Assembly (NCBI GenBank): GCA_003255065.1
Contig: QAOA01004412.1
Location: forward strand, 29,093-93,092
Direction of reading: 5' to 3'
Origin: Cercis canadensis
Lineage: Eukaryota > Streptophyta > Magnoliopsida > Fabales > Fabaceae
Length of the DNA: 64,000 nt
Shown one piece after another: positions 8,935-22,419 of the stretch. The position numbers were made by a program, and so were the translations under genes. Position 1 is the first letter of the stretch. Every line of letters starts with the position of its first letter. The notes under the pieces are model-generated. The model was not told where the DNA came from. It saw nothing but the letters and a program-made list of their open reading frames with translations, and ran no database searches.

Positions 8935-11900
8935 TCAATTTTGCCCATGACTTACGCTCGTAGAGTGATGTTGAAGAAGCTTTTTACCACGAGCTTGGTG
9001 ATCATCCTGCTGGAAAGAATTTGTCAGTGCACATGGGAATAAGGGATTTGATAAATACATACAAATTATTTATTGGAAGCTGTGTGCTTGAAGAGATATT
9101 GATTAATAAAACATGTGTTTGGAATGTCTCATAAAACAGTGGGTCATAAAACATGAAATCAAGAATTTAACTCTACATGCAGATGCAGAATTACTGTTAG
9201 AGTGCTTGGAATGTCTCATTAAAAGAATTGAATTAATTTAATTTGAAAATACATAATTTGCAAATTACACCAAAACTGATGGGATTTGTAAATCATCATC
9301 TAATAATACACAAAAAAATTTGTAAATGAAATCAATATCCTAAACTAATATGATTTCCTACAAGCTTCATCAAAGAATTCATTTACAAATCATACCAATT
9401 TCATACTAGTCAAAAATTGTGGTTGGAGTTTGAAACCAGAAATAAATATCATGTGCTAAAGGTTACTAATTCAGCATAGTAACCCCCATGTTGTTGCAAC
9501 TTATTTCAATAATAATTTAACATTGTACTATGCAGGCTTGGGGTACCTTTCTCTCTGTTTATTTTTATCAGATTTACGTATTTCTAATATGCTTGCCATC
9601 TTATAAATGGGATGTATAACTCCTTGGAAGCGTAATTCAAACCAAATTTTGGTTTAGAGAAAAACATTGGCTACCAATTAGCCCAATAACAAGACACGAA
9701 ACTGGGCTTTAGTGTTTAAGCCTCATGGTTCCATGGCATTCAATACTTCTGCTCTAAGAAAAACACTACAATCTGGAAATAGATTCCCCAATGAAATTTA
9801 CAATAGTCATATATTCATGGGCTGTATATAGAGAATAGTAATTTCTTCCAGAGATGTTTATCATAGTACCATAAATGAAGATAGCAAGGCAATGTTTGGA
9901 AGTGTTGGAGATGAAGGGAAGGGGAAGAAATGGGGGAGGATTATCTTCCCTTGCTAGGATGTTAGTGAGGGAAGGGAGAAGATTTTCATTTCCCAAATAG
10001 ACTCAAAGTGAAGGGGAAGGAAAGAGTTACACATTAACAGTCTGGGACTATAATTTCTTTAAGGGTACATCTGTTTTGCCAAATGCTTGTATGTTCCTAC
10101 GAATCTGCAGATTGGAATACTGCATTCCCATCAAAATATTCTCATGGGGGAAATGACAAAAGTACCCACGCTTCCCCACCTTCCACCACCACACCCAGCC
10201 AGTGACCAGAAGCCGGTGCCATGCCACTCATTTCTGGGATTTTTCAAGCCTAACCAAACATGGTTTCGAAGCATTTCTAGAAATGTCTATCATTGGGAAT
10301 AGCATTCCCAGGAATATAAAATCAAAAGTTGAAACAAAAGCCTTCTTAGAATTTTGTTCTCACTAACATAATCTAGTTTTTAATATATGTTCTGTCCTTA
10401 GCAAAGTTAAATCCTATATGCAGGTGTAATTGTATTCTCTTGAATCAAGCTTTATTTAATAGGCATATTATTGTCAGAACTGACAGTTGAGGGCTTTAGG
10501 AACCATTGTCTAGGATGGAGTTTAAAGATAGAAGTATATGGTAGTGGAAAAATGAACCATGAACACAGCATGCATAAAGATAGAAAATTCTGATTATATA
10601 TAGTATTGTTGACTTAACTAGTTGCTGGTTTAGAAAATTAGATACCCAGTCATAGAAGTTATGTACCACATAACTTCTCTAGATACTAAAATTAACTCAA
10701 ACAGAAGCCTTTAAACAAAAAGGTTTTACAGGATATCAATACCAAATTAATCACGTACAGGATGAGGTCCCATTATTTAATACAACCAAATGTGTCTTTT
10801 AGCATGTTTAGCAAGCAATGAAATGGAAGAAGCTTCAAATTGGAGCTTCTCCCATTTCATGCCTCTGGATATGCAATATTGGGGGTTGTAGAATGCAATC
10901 TGCACCCAGACAAAGACACTCCAAATATCAATCCGTGAACAACTAAGGATCAAGACCATGCAAAATCTATATTAGAATATTGGAAAAACTAATATGTTCA
11001 TTTTCAAGATGTTGAACAAAGGAATTTTCTTGTTTCAGTAAATTTGATTCTAAATCTATTTTGGCAAATAAAGCTTATCGATGAGTCAAGACCATTGACA
11101 ACTTTAACTTTTAGTGCATCATATGGACATTATCAATGGATGGTTATGCCTCTTGGTCTATGTAATGCTCCATGAATTTTGTAAGAATGGAAAGATGGAA
11201 TCTTCAAAAGAATTTAAGGATTTCAGTGCAGTATATATTGATGGTTGATTAGTCTTCTCTTAAGACAACTAGACAACATGGAGGTCATTTAAAACTTAGC
11301 ATGCAATAAATTGATAGAAAATGGAATTATTCTACGTCTCAAAGATATTGAAGTAGAAACACAAAAAACCAAGAACTGGAAATTTTAGGATTAACTTTAG
11401 CCCAATCTGGGATAGAATTTCAAGAATGCATTGTCTCTAAGATAAAAGATTTTCCTAAGGCATTTATATGTTGTGAAACCTCTCTATTAAAGGCTTTCAT
11501 TTATGTTAATATCTAGAGAAGCAATGTGGTTCATAACTTCAATAGACAGTCATGTACAAGTCTGTAAATAGAGAAGTTATTCTGCTATTTAATTTTTTAA
11601 AACAGTAACTAATAATTCAATAACAGTATTTAAACTGTAAATAAAAGACTGCAACATTTACAAGTCTCCACACACTTTTTCGCTGTATTCCTCATTATGC
11701 ATGACAGTAATGTAAGTGATAATCACAAAACATACTAGTTACTGAAAGTGCACTGCTTTAGAAACTAATATCAATCCAAGAATAAAAACATTAGTCCCAT
11801 TACTAAGCTAAGACCAAAACCATCAAAAGCCAGCATAAGATGCGATACGCAAATATTCAACAAAACTGTTAGTGTCATCTCTAAAACAATGAAAATGCAT

Positions 11901-14900
11901 TCTCAATGCCAAAATGTCAAGCAGTCTTCATTCCCATGAAGGTACAAAACAATCACCCCCGCCCCCAGGGTAAAGGAAACAAAATCAAAATGGTTTAATA
12001 TTATTTTGGTTGATGCAGTTTTAACACACTAATGAACCAAGTAGCCTATATGTTTTATTAGTTAGCTTTGGCTGGCTCACATGGCAACAGGCTTGAGAAA
12101 CAGAGAATTGACAGGGCACCAGGAAAAAGACAAGGAAAAGGGGGATATAATAGCCATGATGGAAGGCTCTAAAGGGTCTCAGTGCGCCACTCAAGCCATC
12201 TAATATGCCTACCCCATGGTGATAGGGTCACAAACGAATTGGACTTAGGCAATGTGCTTGAAAGTATAAAAAAGGCAGTTCAAAAAAGAAAAATAAACTT
12301 CCATTTGCATACAACAAAACAAAATTTGTTCCAATCTGCCTATAACCCAATTGTTGAATGTTCAATAAAACATATATAACATTGGAGGGTGACATATAGA
12401 TAGCACAATCTATATAGATGACTAAGACAAACAAACCTTGTACAAAGACGCAGCAGACTCAGACTGTACTGTCTGAATTGCATTATGCCCCAAGTATCGA
12501 AAAGCATCCAAAGCATCTAAAGTCAGCTGCCAACCGCAAAGTGCAATAGCATCAGAGCCGGTGCTTGGACTGGAACTAGCACAGCCAGCAGCAGCAACAT
12601 TGCCATTCACCCAAGGACAGTATTGGTTGTGATAAACAATAGGATCAAATTCCACAGCTTCTTCATAATTACTTTCTCCTTTTGGAGGACCTAAATTATA
12701 GAATAATGTCAGTGGCTTTGCTCGTAACATATTAGGAATTAATCAATGAAGTTCAGCTGGTCTTTGGAATGAATTAGATTATCCTTTTAATATGGCATTT
12801 GATGAAAGCTGGCAAGGGAGGACAAACCCAAGGAAACTAAAATCCCCCCACCCCCTCCCCCAAAAAAAAAAAAAAAAAAAAAAAAAAACAAANAAAAAAA
12901 AAAAAAACAAAACAAAACAAAACAAAGCACTACAACAAGAGCCCTCCCATCCGTCAGGAGATGAACAGAGAATAGGCCTTGGAACCATAGGCTCACTGCA
13001 AATCAAGGAAAGTAATCCTATTGCCATAGATTTTACATTGAATAGTTCGACAACATGATGTGTGCGATCTCCCTTCCTTTCAATCTAAAGCTACCCCAAC
13101 TGCACACTGGCTGACATGGTTCATTATAACCAAATAATAAAAGTGCTAGTCTGCACTCTCCAAGATACTACGGTTAACTAACAGATGATTTTTGTGTACA
13201 GGAATAAGAAGATTTCATAGGATGGCTATCTTGACCTAACCTGTTGTTTATTTGTTATGCAGCAAATATACATAAAATGAGGGTAACAAATACAAATCAT
13301 AAGGTGAAATGGGGCAGATAAGGCGAAATGGCTAAATAAAAACATTAAGATACAGAATTTACCGATTCCATTTGCAATTCCAAACTCCGACTCGAAGTGG
13401 GCAAAATTGTTGGTGAATGATGATCTACCACCCTTCATAGTCTCTTCCTTAGTATTTTCACCACCAGAGTATACAACAGCATTGCAAGACTGAGACAGAC
13501 GACTGCTGTTCACTGGGGGAAGACTGCAATTTTGACCAATCTTTTCACCACTTTCAACAGATTCAGCCTTTGTAGAACCGCCAATTTTTGACCCACTGTC
13601 AGTCCTTCCTGCTGAGTGAGACATCATCTCCTGGCTATCACCATTAGGATCTTCTCTGTTCAAATCATCAGGGACAATCTCATCCATCAGGCCAGGATCT
13701 GGAGCAGATTCACCGGTTTGGCCCTGATTTTCAGCATCTTCTAATCTGGGCTCCATGTCACCAACTACACTATCTGTTCTATGTACAGATATATCTGCCC
13801 CATGGATTTCAGCTTCATGACTAGCACACATTCCAACACTCCCTCCACTAATGCCAAAACTAATGCCATCCCGAGCCTGAGCAGTTACAGTCTCTGCATT
13901 AAAAACTTCCTCCCCATAATTTGTACTACTGACACCCATTTCCCCAGGAACAACCTCTGTAGCTGTTTGGAGACAAATACTCTGTTGAACTTGATTGCTG
14001 TTATTAAGTTCTGATGTTTCATTCATGTCTACGTTACCATAGGTGCTAGAGGATGGGAAATGGGCATCATCAAGGTCTCCTGGGTAGTTTTCAACACTTT
14101 CCATAGAATCATCATTTACACTATGACATACTGTATCCATTGCAATGACAGAGGACGCACGGGTAACTGAGTCCCTAGCTGAATGGATTCTCATAAGGCG
14201 GTCACTCCCTTGATGCCATGAAGATACTCGATTGCCATCACCATAAGCCTCAAAACCCACAGAATGGCTAGGACCAGCACCAGATGAATCTCTCTGATAT
14301 GGAGAACAATATGTATCGAAAAAATCAGAGTCACGAGCACGCTTTGAGGGACCAGCTGAATATTGTCTACCATCTGTAACTTCGTCACCATCACGATCAA
14401 TGACTGTTCCTTCAACGCTATCAGCCTGCTGCTGCAACCCTAGTATAGGCCTATAATCTGAACTTCCACCTTTTTCTAAATTCCTCTTACGAGAGCTTGG
14501 TCCTCGTGATTCAAATGAAGCTGCACGATCACCAATCTCGCTCCCCGAGGGTTGGCCAATCATTAAGTCCCTTCCCATATCTGCATCATGAATATTTTCA
14601 GATGTTGCTGTCCTGCCCAACGGAGTAAAAGGAAACCCCCCTGCCATAGTAAGATTTAAATCTACATCTGTGTTTGGTACCAATTTTCCCTCATTTGTTG
14701 TTGCTACTTCATCACGATCTTCAGTCTGATCTTTCTCTGTATCATCAGCTGCAACCCAACCACTAATTCCACTTGCTGCACTCACTCCACGTGTCAACCC
14801 CATTTTTTTGCTAGTATCAGGAATATCAATATTGTTAGGGGCAAAACGAGAAGGGCGAGGAACAGTTAAAAAATCCAAAACTCTAACTGTAGCACCACAT

Positions 14901-17900
14901 AAGCTACAATCAAGTAAAGGTAACCTAGAGTCAAGTCTAGACTCCTTAAGGGAAACTTTAGTCTTTCTAGAGTCCATTTTGGCAGAAGCAGACACTGCTT
15001 TTGGTCCAGGGTCCTGAGGAAGATGGAGCTGTGTCTGGCTTCGTCCAAAAGAATATCCATTTCTTGCAGACTGAGCTGAGTGTTCTTCACAATCTTGAAC
15101 ATTTAAAAGCCATCTAGGTTCCCATCCACATAGGCTTATAAGCTTCTGGGCCTGCCAAAAGAGAGATAATGAATAGAATATAAGCATATAGTTAAGTGAC
15201 AACAAAACGAATTAGCTAGCCATCTACTGAGAAGGAAAAATGAGACAAGTATATCTTACACGAGAATATAAGCAGTATCCCTCATCTCTAGAGCTTTCAA
15301 GTTCCAATACACTCTCTGGTTTAAAGTCTACTTCTCCAGACATAAAATTCTGTGACTGGGACAGAAATCGGTCAACTTGTGGTCCTCGAGAAGCACACAT
15401 CAACTCAATTGCGGACATTGCCACCACAGGAAGATATTCAAATTGCACAAGTCCATCACATCTATCCTTGTAGCCACCAATTAATGCAGATTGAGGAGTT
15501 GGAGGGAACTGCACCAAGCTTTCTGGACAGCTGTTTTCTCTCCAAGGACAATTAACTTTATGCCCTGAATCTAGCTGCTTGGCAAAGGATTCGCTGGCAT
15601 TTTGAGCTTCAGCCATTACAATAAGAAAATAAGTTTAAAAAAGAATGAAGAATACAACCAGCAATAGCAACAGAGAAGCTCATTTAGCATACTTATTATC
15701 AAACAAAGCATGGAACTTTCTGTGCCGTGTCAGAAATTCATTCAGAATTTTCTATGCTAGTTACTCCTCCATGTAATAAGGCACTAGTGTCAGTCATTAG
15801 TGAGTCAGTTATTAGAGTCTAAGTCTTTGCGACAAATTACCCATAAAATTACCCATCCCCATCCCCATCCCCATCCCCATACCCATTTTTTTGCCCCATA
15901 CCCATACCCGAACGGGTAAAAAAACCGGGGCCCCATCGGGTCTGGGGCAAATTGCCATCCCTATCTTTGCCATTATGTTAGAGGACCTTAAATAGGGATG
16001 TGGCTTAGTACTAAAATAAATAAAGTAGTCCAATAGTCTCCAATGTTCACTACAAATAAGAGTCATATCTTTGTAAGTAGTACTAAGTTCCCCTAGTCCC
16101 TATGTGAATAAAAGTTTATTTTATAGTCTCCCTCCCCATTTTAAAACATGCCGAATAGTGCTTAGAAAATTTAATAAACTGATGATCAACTCAGTGGTTT
16201 TCATTAGATGCTAACTTATGTTAAGTGTTATTAACTTGAGTATTTTAAAGGTAAGTATAAGCAAATTATTATCCTGTGAAATGCACAGGCTTCCAACTAG
16301 TTTTACACTCTTATTGACCAACTAATATGTATCAAATGCAAATGATGTTACATAGAGAACAAATAATGCCATCTAGGCAACACTGCACATTCTACTGTTA
16401 CACAATCCAGGTGTGTATATTTTTGTGTTACAATTTACCAGTTAACAAAATACAGAAATTACATAAAAGTTGAGCCCTCAATTTAGCTGCTAAGAAGTTC
16501 ATCCTAACACTTTTTCCAAACTCCTCTCTGCATCATTGTTGACTTCATCAACATCTGACCTTATATATAGGACATCTCAAAAAAATTAGGCCTTTTTGGG
16601 TTCATGGTTCACCTGAAAACAGTGACTGTTCTTACAATTACTGCCCCTTGTTGTTTTAACATGCCTCATTTCATAGAAATGATAAACTTTGGAAACAGAA
16701 AGTAATACAATGTAATTGGATTGCAATCACTAACCTTCATCTGATGTCCAACATGATGATGATGTAAAACTTAGGCATGCACCACATGATTCACATGCAA
16801 TTTTATCAACATCAATGTTCATCCAACCTTTCTGACCACAAGCCAATGAACTGATGATCTGGAAGAATTAAAGAGAGGATGTCTGATCCTTGAGATTGTT
16901 TCATATATACATAGAAAGTCAATACTTTTAGAGTAGCAAGAATTATATATTATATGCTCATGTTCTTCTTATTGTTTTATTTTTTTTGCTGGAAATGTTC
17001 TATGATCATGTTCAATAACAGTTTATGCCCCAGGTACCGAAAGTACTTTGCTGGAATTAACTCAATCTGATACATAAGAAAACATTGCTGTAGACAAAGA
17101 AGTAAGAAATTCACATCACAGAAATACTGATATAACTGGATCTCCACATAGTGCAACTATGTCTCACCGCAAGTGATATTTGTTTTCTTTTCTCTATATG
17201 TTAAATATTGACATGACTGTTGCTCAAGGAGATAATAAACTGGTTATTTCTTTTTGGGGGATAAAAATAATAAAATGGTCATGACACCAGTTAAAAAATA
17301 GTGAGTGAAGAATTAAAACCATTACTGGATTCATTTGATTTTCACATAAGTATACAGTCTCGTCAAGACAGGTACTATAAGTTAATAGCAAAAAGTTATT
17401 GCTTCTCCCTTTTGTTAGGCTAAAACAGTATCCCCAATATAGGCATAATCTTCAAAGGGCCATAGAATGGAAGGGCTCTTATGTGATAAATAAAAATATG
17501 GTTGGATCACATTAGTCCAACAATAAATAAGAACCGCTAAAAGACAAAAAAATCTCAGACAATCTTGCTGAAAGTGTATGCTATATTGCCAACTAATATA
17601 TATTTTCAAGAAATTTGCAGAAGAGATATGAAATGGTTCCATTGAGGGATTAAGCATGACCAAGCCCAATACAGGCTGTAATGCAGAATACAAATGTATG
17701 AAAAGCAATTATGCAGTGCACAAGGAACACAGGGTAAAAACCTTCTTCATCTCAGGCTTTTCAAAAGATAGTCTGCAGAATTTCCTGTTTGTTATCTCTC
17801 AATCTAATGAGCATAAGGTCAGAGAGATTTAGAATGCCACAACAGGATGTGCAAACAGCAGTTTCAGATTTAAGAGTAGTACAGAACTTCAGATTGTTGT

Positions 17901-20490
17901 AGTGCCTGAAACTGTTAAAGACAGAGTAACTCTGATGCACAGGGAGTAAAGAGTTACATGTGGCAGAGGCATACTATTTCAAGAGTACAGTGATTTTTCT
18001 GCTAAAACAATCACTGGTCTCAGATGCAAGAGATAACAGGGGAGTGAGCTATACAAGAAAAAATGATAGGGCAAGCAGAATAAAACACAATAGAAGTGTC
18101 TTCACGAACTGGTTACTGCCAAAGTTCAAGAAAATTAAGAAATGGGGGTTCGACAAAGAATGTTAAACAATCCACACAAAAAGAAAGACAAAGTCAAGTC
18201 AATAGTATGAAGAGACCACTGTGAGCCAAGTTTTTTATTAGATCAAGCAACTGATACTTGAAGAATAAAGCTGATCTGGAAAATCACACCACAAGACATC
18301 ACAATTTAGAACACAAAGACAAAATGCAGCAGTAAAAAGAGTAAAGGATGAGCAGAAGTAACTGATGACTTGCATGAGAGTGAAAATATCAGGTAATCTG
18401 GGAAAAAAATTCTCTTTAAAGGAAAATTCTGTTTCAATGTCACAAAAAATAGTGTTTGAAAATAAGAAGAGGCAAAGATGAAAAGAGAAAAGCTAATCTA
18501 ATCACAACCTTTAAATAGAGGATTGATTCTGTTAATTTCCTCACTTTCAACCACGAAGCTTAGAGACTGACCATGTTATTTTAAAGTTGCATTTATCACT
18601 TGCCAAAAGGAAATAAAAGAAAAGGCAGCGTACAGAATTGGATTACTGGCTGGAATTGAAAAAGAACAAGAAGATAAAATATATATATATATTCCACAAG
18701 CGACGTTCATGATAAACAATGATAGAATTCAAAGAATGCTTATGTGTAACATGCTTTACTTTCTATTATAAGCACAAAAGCAAAGTGTCACAGGGCTTAT
18801 CGTTGCAAGTTTACAGCAAGCAGTTTCCATTGTTTACTATAGAAAAATTCCATTTGTTATTCAGGGAAGATCAAGAGAAAGAAATTAACACAAGAAAGAA
18901 AATGAGGAATTGTCACTAAGAAATATCTATTCATGGAAAACCATGTTAAGTTCAAACCTTAGGCTTCCCCAGCCAATTCAAAGGGTTAAATGTAGCCAAA
19001 CGCCTTAATAAATCCCCCCTTTCCCAGGGTCTACATGAAGGTCTAGATGAACCAAAAGCAGAACCACCAGCACTTGTGCTCAAAGAAGTCCAGGGTGGTT
19101 GTGAACCAACACAAGAGAGAGAAGCTGCTTTAGAGCCATGTCCATGACTTGAGCCGTCTACACTGCCAACATTCACTGGAACAGCTGGTGAGGATGCTCC
19201 AGCAGAACTGATGAATAGTATGAAGAATTAGTCCCTTTAGAAAGATAGTTAAATAAAATTATCTGGACAAGATAATTCCAGAGAGGAAACAGTTTACTGT
19301 CACAAGCCATACATCACATATGCATAAGTCATTCAGAGTATATTTTTAAAAAAATTCAACTCTATAGATTTAAGGAACTTCCTTTTACAAGATTATAGAT
19401 AACCTTGTTTCCCCTATTTACAGTCAATTGCAGACTCTAGTTTAACTTTCTTCTCTATGAAACCAGTCCCATTAACTGTTGATGACACTGAGTTAAACCA
19501 AAAATCTAGTTTAAGCATGAATAGATTCAGGAACAATTCAATTGTGGCAAGCGACTAGAAGCCTTTTGAGAGCAGCACAGTCACCAAAAAAAGAAAAAAA
19601 TCTTGGTATTTTTGTGATAAATGGTTGATTATTTCCAAGAATGAAATTTTCTCGTGGAAAAAAAAAAAAATTAATGCTATTCATATAATTAATCTATGTG
19701 TAACATGTAATAAAGTCAAAGAAACAAAAATGATACCCAAGATTTTCAAAGAAAAGCCTATGGAAATAAACTACTAAAAATTTCTGTCATTTAGGCAAGC
19801 ACATACTCAAAAAAGGAACTTTTAGTCACCACTTATAGCGCAATAATCTTTGCCCTCACTCCAGATTCATCTAATTTTTGACTGAACTAAATACAACACC
19901 CAAAAGTGATTACCATTATATGAATACTAGAGACCCACATTTCTGACTCAATCAATTGAGAAAATTTTTAAAATTTTTAAAAAATTTTTTCAATGTTTCG
20001 TGTAAGGCATTTTGACTTTCAGGTAAGTGATTCTTATGCGCAGTATGAAATGCTTGGGTGCCTAAAACATATTCACTAGCTTTCTCTTTGGAAACCAATT
20101 TAACAAATTCATAAGGTATTAATCTTCCTTATTCAACAGCATGAAACCCTTTTACTAGAGAACCAATTTCAAGGTAGCAGTAGCAGTACCACACACATTA
20201 GCTTCAACCTTAACTTTTACAATCCAAATCAAGCTTAAATCTTAAAAACCCCACATTCAAAACCCCAATTCAAGCCTGAATCTTAAACCCCAAACAAATT
20301 CAAAACCCAGGAACAAGAATTCACCAAGATTTGACGCAAAATAAAACCCTAATTAGAGAGCAATTCAACGCTTGCATGACTGTGTGGGCGTGCGTGAGAA
20401 AGAGAGAAAGAGCGCAGAGAAGAGAGACAGGTACCTGGCAGCAGGTGTGGGATCAACGGTACCTCCGGAGCTGATTACCTCTTCCCTCAT
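8935..20490 (-). CDS. ILP1: C3HC zinc-finger protein, ILP1/NIPA type, seven exons
   Basis: Exons on the minus strand: 20490-20435, 19207-18958, 16858-16735, 15606-15260, 15151-13363, 12690-12437 and 9006-8935. All junctions are GT-AG and in phase, giving 963 residues, close to the Arabidopsis ILP1 length (recalled, about 958). A conserved PWERGDLLRRLATF motif lies at residues 79-92. The C3HC zinc site is Cys124-x2-Cys127 plus His159-x3-Cys163. A second, Rsm1-like part includes LCGW (266-269) and a downstream LDCSLCG. Exon 5 encodes a long acidic, Ser-rich disordered stretch. Exon 6 carries a third conserved block (HNQYCPWVNG, CGWQLTLDAL). The terminal exon encodes the family's DDH...GKKLL...SHGQN tail, 3.4 kb away. 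NIPA-class proteins are nuclear; plant ILP1 is linked to cell-death control and relatives to DNA methylation. Exon 1 starts at MREEVISSGG with a TATA box about 70 bp upstream. Confidence 0.9.
9007..9012 (-). other. NAGNAG tandem splice acceptor
   Basis: The minus strand reads TTTCCAGCAG before GATGATCAC. Using either AG keeps frame; the upstream AG inserts one Gln before the conserved DDH tail. The downstream AG gives the family-like junction. Confidence 0.6.
10990..11480 (+). pseudogene. Decayed pararetrovirus-type reverse transcriptase fragment
   Basis: In plus-strand translation, interrupted by stops and frame changes, recognisable reverse-transcriptase blocks appear in the proper order. 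They are a start like FSKFDSKS, the SYGHYQW region, an MPLGLCNAP motif, a damaged region where the Tyr-x-Asp-Asp active-site block would be (a stop follows VYIDG), and an EILGLTLAQSGIEFQ block. The wording of these motifs matches Caulimoviridae (endogenous pararetroviruses) better than common gypsy elements, but the fragment is short and a gypsy origin is not excluded. It lies antisense inside intron 6 of the zinc-finger gene. No capsid, protease or movement-protein sequence is present. It is inactive. Confidence 0.5.
12862..12926. repeat. A-rich low-complexity tract containing an N
   Basis: C-rich run then A-run in intron 5 of the zinc-finger gene, with an N at 12893 and AAAAC repeats after it. 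Probably a sequencing or assembly difficulty; apparent ORFs here are artefacts of homopolymers. Confidence 0.8.
15834..15963 (-). mobile_element. hAT-like repeat end with CCCATC minisatellite
   Basis: Several CCCATC/CCCATA repeats are followed by a GC-rich palindromic block (accggggccccatcgggt) and the end word ttgccatcccta, i.e. TAGGGATGGCAA on the minus strand. That is a common terminus of non-autonomous hAT-like plant elements. It lies in intron 3 of the zinc-finger gene. The same terminus occurs at 61257. No matching opposite end is visible, so it may be truncated. Confidence 0.45.
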
Positions 20491-20556
20491 TTCTCTCTCG
20501 CTTTCTCTATTTTCGAAGCAAATGAATTCGGAGTGCAAGTAGAATACGAGCTGAAC

Positions 20557-20563
20557 TATATAG
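20557..20563 (-). promoter_or_regulatory. TATA box of the zinc-finger gene
   Basis: The minus strand reads CTATATAG about 70 bp upstream of the ATG at 20490. Position and sequence fit a TATA box with a short leader that contains CT/GA-rich sequence. Confidence 0.45.
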
Positions 20564-20639
20564 CGAGTGTCAGCGCGTGGCGTCCAGTGCGAATTAAATT
20601 TGGGGGCAATTACCAAGTGGGAGTGGTTGGGAATCATTA

Positions 20640-22400
20640 ATTAAGTTTTTTTTTTGAGATAAAAAAAGAAATATAAACAATTGAAAAAACGACTTATTTA
20701 AGCCCAGAAGTTTTTATATAATAAATTTATTTCAAATTAAATTATTTTATATTAAAAATATATAATTACATAAGCAATTTTAAAATCAAAAAGTGAAAGA
20801 GATTGGCGATTAAATTTTAACAGAATTTTTATTATTATTTGAAAACATTTTATTTAAAATAATTTTTAAAACAACTACCAATTAAACTATTATAAACTTT
20901 TATTAGAATTTTTTCTTAAAAATTTTAAAAAATAACTTTATAAAATAAATTAAAAACAATTTTTTAGAAGATAATTATTTACATAAACTTATTCAAAAAA
21001 TAATTTTATCTATATATAAACACTTAGTAAAAATATTCTAATAAACCATAATCATAATATTTTTCATTTTTTTCTTCATTTGTTTATTTTTCATAACGAT
21101 CTTCACTTTTTACCCTCCTAGTGCTAAAAGCGTAAATGCTAAGAGCCTAATGCTAAAAGCCTAAAATGTATTTCCGAATATCCGATCATGTATTTCCCGC
21201 TTATTTTTTTGTTCATTTTTTTATTCTTCATAATAATCTTTGCTTTTCTTTTATTCATTTATTTTTTAATAAATTTACATTTAAGTTTTTAAAAAATTTA
21301 AGATTTAATAAAATAATTCTTCAAAATATACTAAGTATAAAATAGTCTTCAAAAAAATTGATATGCGTAGTAAAATAATTTAATATTTATTAAATTTTAA
21401 ATTTTTCAATGATTATTTTGTTACGCATATAAATTCTTTTGAAGATTATTTTATAGTAAATAATTTTTAATAACTATTTTTTTAAATTTTAAATCTTTCA
21501 AGAACACAAATATAAGTTTACTCTTTATTTTATTTTTTTTACTCAAGCAAAATATACCTAATAAAACAAGTGTTTGAAGAAATTAATATGCCAACCAAAA
21601 CGACTTTTTTTTTTTGGTATACAAAGAGAATCCATGAAACAAACCCAACAATTTTCATTGCTTCATAATGTTTAAGATCAACAATCTTCTTTTTTTTTTT
21701 TTAACCCGAAATAACATTTACTTTTAGATAGAGCTAGACTTGCGAAACTTAAGACGAGTCATTCCTACTCTAAAAGTCTCGCTGTCGAAACACTCACAGT
21801 TATAACTTTGTATAAGGGAGTACTTTGAAACTCTTATTTTATCAACGAAAAATATCGAATAAAAGACCCTCTTCTTGTGAAGAGTCTCGTGACTAAGATA
21901 AACAATCTTCTTTTACACAAAAAATGGGAGAAGAAAAAATAATAAAAAGGAAACCAAATAAAATAGCCCATATATGTTTCAATGTATCCAATGTTGTAGA
22001 AAGGAAATATTTACAAAAAAGAAAAAGATAAAAAAAAATCCCCATGACAAATCTTTAAGCAACCCACACCACCAGTAGCCAATAACAGGATACGTAAATG
22101 CACAAAACGGAAAAGATTTGAGAAACAATTATTTTGATGAACTTGAACCTGCATAAAAGAATTCATTTAGATAACCTTAGAAAAAGTCCAAATAACACAA
22201 AATGATTATATTAAAAAAAATATATATATCAGAAAAGGCCTCTTAAGCCTCCCATATATAAGTACTTCACTTTATGAAATAAGACGTTCTTATATTATCC
22301 ATTGTATAGGAAAGAAATGGACACACTCATCTATTTAAACAAGGAAAATAATTTCAGTATCCAATTTTTGTTTTTTCCTTGCTTACCTGAAGGTTTCCTA
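20640..22400. other. AT-rich intergenic DNA
   Basis: Extremely AT-rich spacer with homopolymer runs and a short local duplication of gctaaaagc(c/g)taaa words near 21122-21166. No gene seen. Confidence 0.55.
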
Positions 22401-22419
22401 ATAGTCATACTAGGGTTTA

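Larger units (their letters stand above)
9007..12436 (-). other. Intron 6 of the zinc-finger gene (3.4 kb)
   Basis: This intron separates the last two coding exons. It holds a decayed pararetrovirus-type reverse transcriptase fragment (10990-11480) and two MITE-like patches: about 9890-10006 (ends with atgtttgg / ccaaatag words in inverted order) and about 10040-10320 (paired ggaat...cattccc palindromes). The rest is AT-rich with no coding signal. Its donor is AAG|GTTTGT at 12437/12436. The acceptor is a tandem CAGCAG at 9012-9007. Confidence 0.7.

Noticed and set aside
12422..12436. Apparent protein end after SLYK in the zinc-finger gene
   Set aside because: The frame runs into a GTTTGT donor; the conserved family tail is found spliced from 8935-9006.
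12779..13058. Overlapping ORFs across the A-rich tract with X residues
   Set aside because: They are produced by homopolymers and an N in intron 5 of the zinc-finger gene.
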